Below are positions 8,104 to 15,525 of a stretch of DNA of 64,000 bases, in pieces (the first letter of the stretch is position 1; each line of letters starts with the position of its first letter). The stretch covers positions 575,588 to 639,587 of the forward strand of contig NZ_PKMC01000001.1 of the NCBI RefSeq assembly GCF_002849225.1. Direction: 5' to 3'. Under the pieces are notes generated by a model. That model was not told the origin of the DNA, did no database searches, and saw nothing but the letters and a program-made list of their open reading frames with translations. The position numbers and the translations under genes were made by a program. The stretch comes from Actinomyces sp. UMB0138 (lineage in GTDB: Bacteria > Bacillota > Negativicutes > Veillonellales > Veillonellaceae).

Positions 8104-9654
8104 CTAGCCGCAGCAAGAACCGTCGTTCTCGTGACCATAGGAGGAGTCCCCGTACATATCAATCAGTGCGCGCTCATTCTCAACGTCGCTGTTCGCCTTA
8201 TCAAGCTTCTTCTGAAGCTCTGCAACATCCGCAGAAGCTGCATCTGCATTCTGCTTAGCGGTAGCTACTTCTGCCTCGAGCTGCTTGGCGTCGGCCTCAA
8301 GTTTGGCGTTGTCTGCCTTGGCCTTGCGGTAGATCGGTCCGTGGTGGGGGCAATCTACCATGTTGATGGACTCGATGTACTTGATCGTCTTTTCATTCTT
8401 GGCGATCTGTTCCTTCACACCGTCTAGCTTAGCTTGCGCATCGGCCTGCTTCTGCTGCGACGCTGCAAGAGCTGCATTAGCTGCGTCTAGCTGGTTCTTG
8501 ATCTCATTGCGAGTATCGACTAGCTTATCCAGCTTAGATCGGGCGTCGACAGGAGACGGGGCGGGCCTAGCCGGTTCGGCCTTCTTGGGCTCTTCCTTCT
8601 TATCCGCCGGTGCGGGCTTGGCTGCAGAAGGCTTTTTTACAACCTTCTGAGGCTTGTGTGCTGCGGCAAGCTTTGCATCTGCTGCCTTGATCAGCTTTTG
8701 CAACTTGGCTTTCTTGGCAGCGAGCCTGGCGTTGTCTGCCTTGGCCTTGCGGTAGATCGGCCCGTGGTGGGGGCAATCTACCATGTTGATGGACTCGATG
8801 TACTTGATTGTCTTATTATTCTTAGCAATCTGCGCTTCGATCTTGCGCAGTGCCTCTGCTGCCGTCTGATGGCCAGGCGTACCGGCGTGCTTCGCGGTAT
8901 GGGCTGCGGGGACTGAGTGACCAGAGTGTCCCGGCTGAGCGGAGCTGTGGTGCGGAGCCGCAGCATGATGCGTGGTGGCTGCTGGGGCTCCACCGTGACG
9001 TGCGGGCCGTGCGGCCGCGGCATGATGTACCGGGGACCCACCTACGCGGCCATTGCTAGCTCCAGCATGCGCCTTGCTTGCTGCACGTGATGGAGCCTTC
9101 TTGCCTTCGCAGCAGGATTTCTTCTTACCGGATGCGGTCGAAGCAGTGTGCCGTCCCGAAGTGGCCGCACCGCTATTCTTTCCGGAAGAAGATGCGTGGC
9201 GCTTGCCTTCGCAGCAAGACCTCTTCTTTCCGGCTGTGGATGCTCCTGCCTTCTTTGCGGCAGCAGACGCATGGCCCTTGCCTTCGCAGCAGGATTTCTT
9301 CTTACCGGTTTTGTTAGCGGATGAGGCTGATTTCACGGCCTCTTTCTTGTCCTTCTTCCCATCGCAGCAAGATTTCTTCTTCTTAGAAGAGGACGAGTCG
9401 GAAGCAGCTGCGGCAGAGCCCTTCTTATCTGTCTTCTGAGCGTCCTTAGTTGACTCTTTGTTGGTCTTGCCTTTGTCATAAGGCGCAGACGGGGTAGAGG
9501 CATCAGAGCTGGAATCGGTCTGTGCCTGCGCTGCAGAGGCCCCCTGATCCGAAGAAGAGGAAGGTGATGAAGAGACTGAGCAGCCGGTCAATGACATCAA
9601 AGAAATTAAGGCCATCGTCGCAGTAGACATTAACAAACAGCGACTATTTTTCAT
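8104..9654 (-). CDS. Cys/His-rich repeat lipoprotein of unknown function
   Basis: 516 residues; I do not recognise the family. A lipoprotein signal peptide ends at the lipobox LTGC with Cys25, so the protein should be anchored outside the membrane. Then come a Ser/Ala-rich spacer (26-90); four basic motifs SCC(D/E)GK with Cys pairs at 96-97, 122-123, 147-148 and 181-182; a His/Ala-rich linker (190-262); a coiled-coil-like unit with the motif MVDCPHHGPIYRKAKADN (Cys294, His296, His297); a Lys/Pro/Ala linker (331-370); a second copy of that unit (Cys435) in a longer coiled coil; and a C-terminus ending SCCG. The two units share 35 of 37 residues (275-311, 416-452). The paired Cys, His and CPHH motifs suggest metal or thiol chemistry at the surface, but that is inference. 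It is a single-gene unit, flanked by a terminator and a structured leader. ATG at 9654 with a weak GAAAG site. Confidence 0.85.
   Translation of the reverse strand: MKNSRCLLMSTATMALISLMSLTGCSVSSSPSSSSDQGASAAQAQTDSSSDASTPSAPYDKGKTNKESTKDAQKTDKKGSAAAASDSSSSKKKKSCCDGKKDKKEAVKSASSANKTGKKKSCCEGKGHASAAAKKAGASTAGKKRSCCEGKRHASSSGKNSGAATSGRHTASTASGKKKSCCEGKKAPSRAASKAHAGASNGRVGGSPVHHAAAARPARHGGAPAATTHHAAAPHHSSAQPGHSGHSVPAAHTAKHAGTPGHQTAAEALRKIEAQIAKNNKTIKYIESINMVDCPHHGPIYRKAKADNARLAAKKAKLQKLIKAADAKLAAAHKPQKVVKKPSAAKPAPADKKEEPKKAEPARPAPSPVDARSKLDKLVDTRNEIKNQLDAANAALAASQQKQADAQAKLDGVKEQIAKNEKTIKYIESINMVDCPHHGPIYRKAKADNAKLEADAKQLEAEVATAKQNADAASADVAELQKKLDKANSDVENERALIDMYGDSSYGHENDGSCCG
8308..8409 (-). repeat. 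Copy 1 (3' copy) of a 102-bp repeat encoding the CPHHGP unit
   Basis: Matches 8731-8832 at about 96 of 102 positions, offset 423 bp or 141 codons. It encodes the second CPHHGP-containing unit (Cys435). Near-identity at DNA level, including silent sites, points to a recent duplication or gene conversion. Confidence 0.9.
8731..8832 (-). repeat. Copy 2 (5' copy) of a 102-bp repeat encoding the CPHHGP unit
   Basis: Partner of 8308-8409; encodes the first CPHHGP unit (Cys294). The six differences I count include two substitutions that turn a Glu codon into Asn. Confidence 0.9.
9101..9375 (-). repeat. Four irregular repeats encoding KKxSCC(D/E)GK
   Basis: On the plus strand a GCAGCA(G/A)GA core with flanking TTCTTCTT-like sequence recurs around 9110, 9217, 9286 and 9366. 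Each copy encodes a Lys-rich SCC(D/E)GK motif. Spacing is uneven (about 107, 69 and 79 bp), so this is not a strict tandem array. Confidence 0.75.
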
Positions 9655-9695
9655 GGGGTAGTCTTTCTGTATTGAGATAGGTTAGAAGAACGTCT

Positions 9696-9727
9696 CGGAA
9701 TCGCCATAGTGAGTCTATGTAATTCCG
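9696..9727 (-). promoter_or_regulatory. Nested inverted repeat upstream of the lipoprotein gene
   Basis: Outer arms CGGAAT (9696-9701) and ATTCCG (9722-9727); inner arms CATAG (9705-9709) and CTATG (9715-9719) around TGAGT. It lies 42-73 nt upstream of the lipoprotein ATG, so it could be a structured 5' leader or a binding site. The rest of 9655-10017 is AT-rich, with a small TATTC-N5-GAATA dyad at 9840-9854 and no gene. Confidence 0.5.
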
Positions 9728-10017
9728 AAATATTCCACTTGTGAAAATCAGCAGCTACAGGATTACCACAGCTAAAGGGGATTTTCCAGATGCGACTACT
9801 AAAAATGCAACAAAGAATAAAATGCTTAAATGAATGAAATATTCAGGCCGAATAAAACGGTACGCGCAGTTGCCTTATTTAGTCCTAGGTCGTACTAAGT
9901 CTACTATTACTTAAAACATGCTTAGGGGGTTAAAAATGAAAAATTGCGCTGTAATGTAGCAGGTGTGGAAGAGGGGGTGGGAGGGAGCGCTTTTGTTGGG
10001 CAGCCGCAGAGAATAAA

Positions 10018-10050
10018 AGGCGTGGGGCTTATGTAGCCTGCCCCACGCCT
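10018..10050. terminator. Bidirectional terminator beside pdtaR
   Basis: Arms AGGCGTGGGGC (10018-10028) and GCCCCACGCCT (10040-10050) form an 11-bp stem. ATTTTTATTATT follows on the plus strand and TTTTATTC on the minus strand. It lies 7 bp beyond the pdtaR stop. A plus-strand transcript ending here would have to come from the gene-free region to the left. Confidence 0.88.
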
Positions 10051-10057
10051 ATTTTTA

Positions 10058-10669
10058 TTATTCTCCGACTTGGTCAATAACCGCGTCTGCGACTTCACGC
10101 ATCGACAAGCGACGGTCCATTGAGGTCTTTTGGATCCATCTAAAGGATTCTGGCTCTGTCATTCCCATGCGGTCCATTAGTAGGCCCTTGGCGCGGTCGA
10201 CGGCCTTCCGGGTCTCGAAACGCTCCGTCATGTCCGCTATCTCTTCTTCTAGGGAGATAAGCTCAGCGTGTCTAGAGAAGGCGATTTCAACGGCAGGTAA
10301 TAGCTCGGCTGGCGTGAACGGCTTCACGACGTAAGCCATAGCTCCAGCGTCGCGAGCTCTTTCAACTAGTTCTGTCTGAGAAAAAGCTGTGAGCATTACC
10401 ACTGCGCAGCTAAGTTCTGTCATGATCTTCTCTGCAGCTGTTATGCCGTCCATCTTAGGCATCTTGACGTCCATGACACATAGGTCAGGCTCTAGCTCAA
10501 GTGCCTTCTGAACTGCTTCTTCACCGTCTGCGGCCTCGCCTACAACCTCGTAGCCGGCGTCCACCAATGTTTCGACAATGTCCAGTCGGATGAGCGCTTC
10601 GTCCTCAACTACCAAGACCTTACGGCCGTTGGATTTGCTGGATTCCGATTTCAATTTAGATTCAGTCAC
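10058..10669 (-). CDS. pdtaR: ANTAR-domain response regulator, PdtaR type
   Basis: Two-component response regulator that in the family binds hairpins in RNA through its ANTAR domain and causes antitermination, usually with the soluble kinase PdtaS (not in this window). The receiver domain occupies about residues 17-130: acidic pair Glu22/Asp23, phospho-acceptor Asp67 in CVMDVKMPKMDG, Thr94 and Lys116. A linker helix and the ANTAR helices follow from about 140 (RKAVDRAKGLLMDRMGM, LSMREVADAVI). The 203-residue length matches the mycobacterial protein, and its position near polA is also shared. The start is GTG at 10669, probably leaderless. A tRNA gene is read away from it. Confidence 0.92.
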   Translation of the reverse strand: MTESKLKSESSKSNGRKVLVVEDEALIRLDIVETLVDAGYEVVGEAADGEEAVQKALELEPDLCVMDVKMPKMDGITAAEKIMTELSCAVVMLTAFSQTELVERARDAGAMAYVVKPFTPAELLPAVEIAFSRHAELISLEEEIADMTERFETRKAVDRAKGLLMDRMGMTEPESFRWIQKTSMDRRLSMREVADAVIDQVGE

Positions 10670-10675
10670 CCTTAT

Positions 10676-10681
10676 ACTCTA
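10676..10681 (-). promoter_or_regulatory. -10 element of a probable leaderless pdtaR promoter
   Basis: On the minus strand TAGAGT is followed by ATAAGG and then the GTG start, a 6-nt gap. The AAGG abutting the GTG is too close to act as a normal ribosome site. Confidence 0.5.
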
Positions 10682-10708
10682 ATATGTTCCAAGGAAGTTT
10701 TCTTCCAT

Positions 10709-10785
10709 GGCTCAGTGGCCCAACTGGCAGAGGCGGTCGACTCAAAATCGGCATGTTGTGGGTTCGAATCCCACCTGAGCTACCA
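10709..10785 (+). tRNA. tRNA-Leu (anticodon CAA), short variable region
   Basis: 77 nt including encoded CCA. The acceptor arms GGCTCAG and CTGAGCT pair with a G-T at the top. The D stem is GCC/GGC; the anticodon stem GTCGA/TCGGC carries the loop CTCAAAA, giving anticodon CAA at 10743-10745. The T arm is GTGGG-TTCGAAT-CCCAC. Only about five bases (ATGTT) separate the anticodon and T stems, where leucine tRNAs normally have a long extra arm. CAA reads the Leu codon UUG. The fold is clear; the leucine identity rests on the anticodon alone. Confidence 0.85.
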
Positions 10786-11272
10786 ACAAGGACCAATTGG
10801 CTCCTCGGGTGCAATGATTTAGCGGCGTATTGCTAGCTATATGTGCCTACACGCGTCCGGTTTGTGAGTAAGCTCCTGATTTTACGTCGATGTAGGTTCT
10901 CAGCATGTGGGATGCGTTCTTGAGGGAGAAGTTATGGATTCGAGAACGGCTCGCGTCAATTCAATGTAGCTGACGAGTCTTGATTTTCTCCTTTAGGGTG
11001 GTGAGCCATCGCCATGGTGCCCGCGGATAGTTAGCGGGGTGCTGAATCCTCTGGCATACCGAAGCCGGCCGCGAGCGCGCGAAGAAGATTTGGACTTAGG
11101 TGGACGGGGTAAGCCCGACTGTGTCTGCCGAATCTTTGCAACCTATTAATCTCTCCTCACCTATTTTCTGTGACGACCGGTGAATTTCTCTATATGACAC
11201 AGCTTCTCGGAAGGCGTGGCGTCATATTGAGGGCGACAGGCAGCGATTTATCTTAGTTTCTATATTCGACAC

Positions 11273-11287
11273 TTACTACATAAGTAA
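11273..11287 (+). promoter_or_regulatory. Inverted repeat in the DMT transporter promoter
   Basis: TTACT-N5-AGTAA lies about 30-44 bp before the predicted transcription start at 11317, over the place of a -35 element, as an operator or activator site would. Confidence 0.35.
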
Positions 11288-11304
11288 CTGCTTTCGAAGA
11301 TAGG

Positions 11305-11310
11305 TAAATT
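11305..11310 (+). promoter_or_regulatory. -10 element of a probable leaderless DMT transporter promoter
   Basis: TAAATT then GCCAAG then ATG: a 6-nt gap to the start codon and no convincing ribosome site. Confidence 0.5.
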
Positions 11311-11316
11311 GCCAAG

Positions 11317-12234
11317 ATGCATTCAGAATCTAAAAGGCTAAGTCTCGTGGCAGCAGCTGCACTGCTTGTCGTATCAGCGGTGTGGGGATCTACTTTCTTC
11401 ATCATTAAGGACCTAGTAAGTATTATTCCGCCGTTAGATTTCCTAGGTGTGCGATTTTTCCTGGCAGGAGCCATAATAGCGATTTTTAGAATCGGCCCGC
11501 TCCTAAGGGTGAACTGGCGAGTTTGGCGAAGGGGAATGATTCTCGGCTTGTTTTACGGCCTAGCACAGGTTTGTCAGACTATCGGGTTGGGCTATACCCA
11601 TGCCTCTGTATCGGGCTTTATCTCTGCAACTTACGTAGTGCTAACGCCCGTGGTTCTTTTCGCACTCTTCCGCACCCGCATACCACCGATTACCTGGCTG
11701 GCCGTCTTTCTTGCAACCGTCGCTTTGGGAGTGCTTAGCTTGCAAGGTCTGTCCGCCGGTACAGGGGAAGGGATCACCTTTATTGGAGCTCTGTTCTACG
11801 CGTTGCACATTGCTTTGATGGGGTACTGGGCCCCCAAGGGGAACCAGGTTGAGCTGGGCACGATACAGCTAATAACCCTCGGCATCTTCTGCACAATTTG
11901 CGCCTCTGGCGGTGGCATTGTGCTTCCCAGCGGAGGCAAGCAATGGTGCCAAATGCTGTATATGGTCATTTTTGCTGCGCTACTGGCTATCGTCACTCAA
12001 ACCTGGGCGCAGTCACATATCAGCGCCACGGCTACAGCCTTGATTCTGACTACGGAACCGTTCTTTGCGGCTGCATTCGCCATAGCTTTCGGGGGTGAAA
12101 AGTTCACCTTCCGTCTTGCTCTGGGAGGAGCGCTGATGATCATAGCGATGGTTGTTTCAGAAATCGGCCCAAAGTGCAGTTATTCGCGGAATAAGTGGCG
12201 TAATTCGAAGGCTGTAGCGAAACAATCGGTATAG
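11317..12234 (+). CDS. EamA/DMT-family transporter
   Basis: Predicted integral-membrane exporter or permease of small metabolites; the substrate cannot be read from sequence. The 305 residues hold two EamA repeats with about ten membrane spans; the first has the typical VSAVWGSTFFIIKDLV, followed by LDFLGVRFFLAGAI, and the second ends in LILTTEPFFAAAFAIAFGGE with LGGALMIIAMVV. The C-terminal 20 residues are basic and cytoplasmic. ATG at 11317 is probably leaderless. It stands alone between the tRNA gap and a convergent thioesterase gene. Confidence 0.88.
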   Translation: MHSESKRLSLVAAAALLVVSAVWGSTFFIIKDLVSIIPPLDFLGVRFFLAGAIIAIFRIGPLLRVNWRVWRRGMILGLFYGLAQVCQTIGLGYTHASVSGFISATYVVLTPVVLFALFRTRIPPITWLAVFLATVALGVLSLQGLSAGTGEGITFIGALFYALHIALMGYWAPKGNQVELGTIQLITLGIFCTICASGGGIVLPSGGKQWCQMLYMVIFAALLAIVTQTWAQSHISATATALILTTEPFFAAAFAIAFGGEKFTFRLALGGALMIIAMVVSEIGPKCSYSRNKWRNSKAVAKQSV

Positions 12235-12328
12235 GCGGGTAGCGCCCGCACCTACCTAGTGCTGAGTGGATGAGAAGGAGCTTGGGGCTAAGCGGGCTGA
12301 ATATGCGTGCAGCCTCCGCCGCTTAGCC
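12235..12328. terminator. Hairpins between DMT transporter and thioesterase genes
   Basis: A small hairpin GCGGG/CCCGC (12235-12249) directly follows the transporter. A second, GGCTAAGCGG (12286-12295) with CCGCTTAGCC (12319-12328), has a long loop and lies next to the thioesterase stop. Neither has a strong T tract, so termination is likely but not certain. Confidence 0.5.
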
Positions 12329-12330
12329 TC

Positions 12331-12732
12331 TCACCTTTCATCTATCGGGATAAAATGTCCGGTCATACGCCCGCAGGCTGTCAGTCGGTCATCTTCGTCA
12401 TAGATCTTTACGGCATAGACTGCCTGGCTTTTGCCAATGCGAAGAGCGCTCGCTACCGCTTTCACCTTATTTGTGGTTGCGGGGCGAAGATGCGATACCG
12501 ATAGCTCTGAGCCGACCGCTGCCATTCCCTTGGGAGCGGCATAGGCAGCTGCCAAAGAGGCGGCGGTTTCGACTAGGACTGCATTAGCTCCACCATGCAA
12601 GATCCCCATCGGCTGTGTGTTTCCGGCTATATCCATCTCTACTTCGGCGCGCTCGGCGGAGTAGCTAACAGGTTTTATTCCCATCCGCTCCATGAGCGTT
12701 CCGTCCCAGTTGGGTTCGTCTAATTCGTTCAT
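12331..12732 (-). CDS. PaaI/MenI-type hotdog-fold thioesterase
   Basis: Predicted acyl-CoA thioesterase. The 133 residues show the hotdog signature QPMGILHGGANAVLVETAAS, with HGG and the catalytic-type Glu, and a C-terminal GRMTGHFIPI strand. Relatives act on phenylacetyl-CoA intermediates (PaaI) or on DHNA-CoA in menaquinone synthesis (MenI); the sequence does not decide which. I start it at the ATG at 12732, because the upstream TTG at 12759 would run into polA. That leaves 19 bp between this start and the polA GTG, so the two divergent genes share a very small promoter region. Confidence 0.82.
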   Translation of the reverse strand: MNELDEPNWDGTLMERMGIKPVSYSAERAEVEMDIAGNTQPMGILHGGANAVLVETAASLAAAYAAPKGMAAVGSELSVSHLRPATTNKVKAVASALRIGKSQAVYAVKIYDEDDRLTACGRMTGHFIPIDER

Positions 12733-12738
12733 AGCTAA

Positions 12739-12744
12739 TAGGCT
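12739..12744 (+). promoter_or_regulatory. Possible -10 element for polA
   Basis: TAGGCT ends 7 nt before the polA GTG at 12752; there is no ribosome site. It lies within the first few bases upstream of the divergent thioesterase gene. Confidence 0.35.
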
Positions 12745-12751
12745 TTCATAT

Positions 12752-15418
12752 GTGAGCAAGCAACGCCTACTTCTTCTAGATGGTCATTCGGTGGCCTTTC
12801 GCGCCTTTTTCGCCCTCCCCGCAGAGAATTTCCAAACTGCGACGGGCCAGTACACTAACGCGATTTACGGTTTTACTTCGATGCTAGTGAGAATGCTGCA
12901 GGAGGAGCAGCCCGATTACGTCGCCGTAGCTTTTGACGTATCCAGGAGGTCGTTCCGGACGCGGGTTTATGAGGATTACAAGGCCGGCAGAGCTGAGACG
13001 CCGGCTGAGTTCAAGAATCAGATTCCCCTGATAAAAGAGGTCCTAGAGGCAATTGGGATCCGTTGGTTTGAGAAGGAAGACTACGAGGCTGACGACATAA
13101 TTGCGACATTCGCGCGGATGGGGCGCGAAGACGGACTAGAGGTACTTATCTCTTCAGGAGATAGAGATGCCTTCCAGCTGATCACTGATCAGGTAACTGT
13201 GCTCTATCCGGGCAAATCGATGTCGGATCTTAGGCGAATGACTCCCGCAGCTGTGGAGGAAAAATACGGGCTACCGCCTGAGCGCTACCCACACCTTGCC
13301 GCGTTGGTGGGCGAAAGTGCAGACCATCTTCCAGGAGTACCTGGGGTAGGTCCGAAGACGGCTGCGGGGTGGATCAATAAATATGACGGTCTTGAGGGCG
13401 TTTTGGAAAATGCTGACAAGATTGGAGGGAAACGTGGGCAAGCGTTGCGTGAGCACGTTGCCGATGTCAGGCGAAATAGGCAGCTGAACCGGCTCGTTGA
13501 TGATCTGGATCTTGGGGTAGGTATTTCAGATCTGAAAATGGCGCCCGCCGATGCGAAAGAGATTACTCGTCTTTTCGACACGCTAGAGTTCAACAGATTG
13601 CGCTTGAAAGTCCTTGATGCAATAGGCGAGGGCGCTGAGGTTGAAGAGGCGAAGCCGCTTAGTGAATTGGAGATAGTCCTTTCTTCTGACTTGCAAGGGG
13701 GGATTAAGAAGTGGCTTACAAATTTGTCCCCTGGCATTCCTGTTGGCATCGCCGTGACGGGAACTCGTCAACCCGGTAGAGGCGAGGTAGATAAGCTTGC
13801 GCTCTGCCAAGGAGAGAAGGCTGTCCAGGTCGATATTGCTGATCTATCAGAGGCTGAATTTGCCGTTCTGAGGGATTGGTTCAAACACCCGACTGAGCCT
13901 CTCGTTGCCTCTGATGGTAAGGGGCTGGCACACGCGCTGAAGGGGAGTGGCATCAAGCTTGGTCCCCTCAGCTCGGATGTGCAGCTTGCGGCGTATCTTT
14001 GCAAGCCGGACGCTCGTTCATATGAGACCGCGCTTCTAGCTAGTTTGTACCTGAAGCGTGAAATAGAAGCTGCTCCAAGGCAGGAGGGACTGCTTCAGAT
14101 TCCTGGCGAAATCGACGATGCCCTAGCCGAGGAAGCACGGACAATCGGCGACCTCTACGCGCCCCTAAACGATCAGTTGCGTTCCCGAGATGCTGTTGAT
14201 CTGATGAACAATCTGGAGTTGCCGATTCAGCGCCTGTTGGGGCAGATGGAAGATGTCGGCATCGCGATGGATCTTGATGAGCTCGCAACTCAATACGATT
14301 CGCTTAGTGCTGAGGTAGACCAGTTGGCGGAAGATGCCTTCGCGGCGATTGGTCATAAAGTTAATCTTTCCAGTCCTAAGCAATTGCAGGTTGTCTTATT
14401 CGACGAATTAGACATGCCTAAGACTCGTAAGACAAAGACGGGCTACACCACTAACGCAGAAGCTTTGGCAGAACTATTTGCGAAGACTCATCACCCATTC
14501 TTAGAGGCGCTTCTTGCGCATCGCGATCGCATAAAGCTTCGTCAGACCGTGGAGGGGCTGCGGAAAGCGGTCCAGGAAGATGGGCGCATTCACACGACGT
14601 TCCAGCAAACAGTCGCTGCTACCGGTCGCCTGTCGTCGACAGAGCCTAACTTGCAGAATGTTCCTGCCCGTACGCCTATGGGGATGGCTATCAGAGGCGC
14701 GTTTATTCCGGGAACCGGATATGAGTCACTCTTGACTGCGGATTACTCGCAGATTGAGATGCGACTAATGGCGCATATGTCAGGTGATGCGGCACTGTTG
14801 GAAGCTTTTGCGGAGGGCGAGGATATCCACCGCACCATGGCGGCGATGGTTTTCGGAACTGCTGCTGAGGACGTAACTCCGGCCCAGCGCTCCCAAGTTA
14901 AGGCAACTTCCTATGGTCTCGCGTACGGACTATCTGCATATGGCCTATCCAGACAATTGGGAATCGACGTGCCCGCGGCGTCCGCACTAAGGGATAGGTA
15001 TTTCGAACGTTTTGGTGGCATACACGAATACCTAGAGTCGTTGGTTCGTGCTGCCCGCAAGGATGGGTACACGCAAACCATTCTTGGTCGCCGCCGGTAT
15101 CTGCCGGATTTAACTTCGAGTAACAGGCAGCGGCGGGAAATGGCAGAGCGGGCGGCCTTAAACGCTCCCATTCAGGGATCGGCAGCAGACATTATCAAGC
15201 TGGCCATGTTAAAGGTACATGAAGCCTTGGAACAGCAATCTCTTCGCTCGAGGGTACTGCTACAGGTACATGACGAACTAGTGGTAGAAGTTTTCCCTGG
15301 TGAAGGAGAGAAGGTAGCGGAATTGATCAGGCAGGCGATGGCTGAACCTATCAAGCTTGACGTTGCTCTTGAAGTCTCGGAAGGGAGAGGGCCAACCTGG
15401 CGAGATGCAGCTCACTAA
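12752..15418 (+). CDS. polA: DNA polymerase I
   Basis: Fills gaps and removes RNA primers during replication and repair. 888 residues from GTG at 12752. The N-terminal 5'-3' exonuclease (about 1-290) starts LLLLDGHSVAFRAFF and has YKAGR, EADDIIATFAR, SSGDRDAFQL and GESADHLPGVPGVGPKTA. The middle domain lacks the acidic motifs of a 3'-5' proofreading exonuclease, as known for actinobacterial PolA. The polymerase domain has motif A (TADYSQIEMRLMAHMSGD), motif B (RSQVKATSYGLAYGLSAYGL) and motif C (LQVHDELVVEV). An in-frame ATG at 12692 exists, but homologues begin near VSKQRLLLLDGH. Confidence 0.95.
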   Translation: MSKQRLLLLDGHSVAFRAFFALPAENFQTATGQYTNAIYGFTSMLVRMLQEEQPDYVAVAFDVSRRSFRTRVYEDYKAGRAETPAEFKNQIPLIKEVLEAIGIRWFEKEDYEADDIIATFARMGREDGLEVLISSGDRDAFQLITDQVTVLYPGKSMSDLRRMTPAAVEEKYGLPPERYPHLAALVGESADHLPGVPGVGPKTAAGWINKYDGLEGVLENADKIGGKRGQALREHVADVRRNRQLNRLVDDLDLGVGISDLKMAPADAKEITRLFDTLEFNRLRLKVLDAIGEGAEVEEAKPLSELEIVLSSDLQGGIKKWLTNLSPGIPVGIAVTGTRQPGRGEVDKLALCQGEKAVQVDIADLSEAEFAVLRDWFKHPTEPLVASDGKGLAHALKGSGIKLGPLSSDVQLAAYLCKPDARSYETALLASLYLKREIEAAPRQEGLLQIPGEIDDALAEEARTIGDLYAPLNDQLRSRDAVDLMNNLELPIQRLLGQMEDVGIAMDLDELATQYDSLSAEVDQLAEDAFAAIGHKVNLSSPKQLQVVLFDELDMPKTRKTKTGYTTNAEALAELFAKTHHPFLEALLAHRDRIKLRQTVEGLRKAVQEDGRIHTTFQQTVAATGRLSSTEPNLQNVPARTPMGMAIRGAFIPGTGYESLLTADYSQIEMRLMAHMSGDAALLEAFAEGEDIHRTMAAMVFGTAAEDVTPAQRSQVKATSYGLAYGLSAYGLSRQLGIDVPAASALRDRYFERFGGIHEYLESLVRAARKDGYTQTILGRRRYLPDLTSSNRQRREMAERAALNAPIQGSAADIIKLAMLKVHEALEQQSLRSRVLLQVHDELVVEVFPGEGEKVAELIRQAMAEPIKLDVALEVSEGRGPTWRDAAH

Positions 15419-15427
15419 CGGCTTCAA

Positions 15428-15458
15428 TTGACGAAATGGCGGGCATTCATGCTAATCT
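15428..15458 (+). promoter_or_regulatory. Promoter of rpsA
   Basis: TTGACG (15428-15433), 19-bp spacer, TAATCT (15453-15458) preceded by TGC as an extended -10. It leaves a 5' leader of about 60 nt before the rpsA ATG. Confidence 0.6.
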
Positions 15459-15525
15459 GAACAGCGGTGTGTTTTAGCACCATGTCCATATTGTCAATCT
15501 GTCCATTTCGGAGTCTATAAACCAT

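Larger units (their letters stand above)
10786..11316. other. 531-bp stretch without a recognised gene
   Basis: No open frame here has a plausible start or a known family, and I find no repeat of the tRNA 3' end that would mark an integration site. The last 80 bp hold the DMT transporter promoter and a small dyad. It could be a decayed gene or an unrecognised RNA; I can support neither. Confidence 0.6.

Noticed and set aside
8131..9439. Several plus-strand frames opposite the lipoprotein gene
   Set aside because: They mirror the repetitive Lys/Ala/Ser codons of the minus-strand gene; the lipobox, repeats and stop/terminator all support the minus strand.
10786..11316. Prophage or genomic-island attachment site at the tRNA
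   Set aside because: No duplicated tRNA 3' end, integrase or foreign gene is visible.
12692..12751. Longer polA start at 12692
   Set aside because: The extra 20 residues would overlap the divergent thioesterase gene, and homologues begin at the GTG at 12752.
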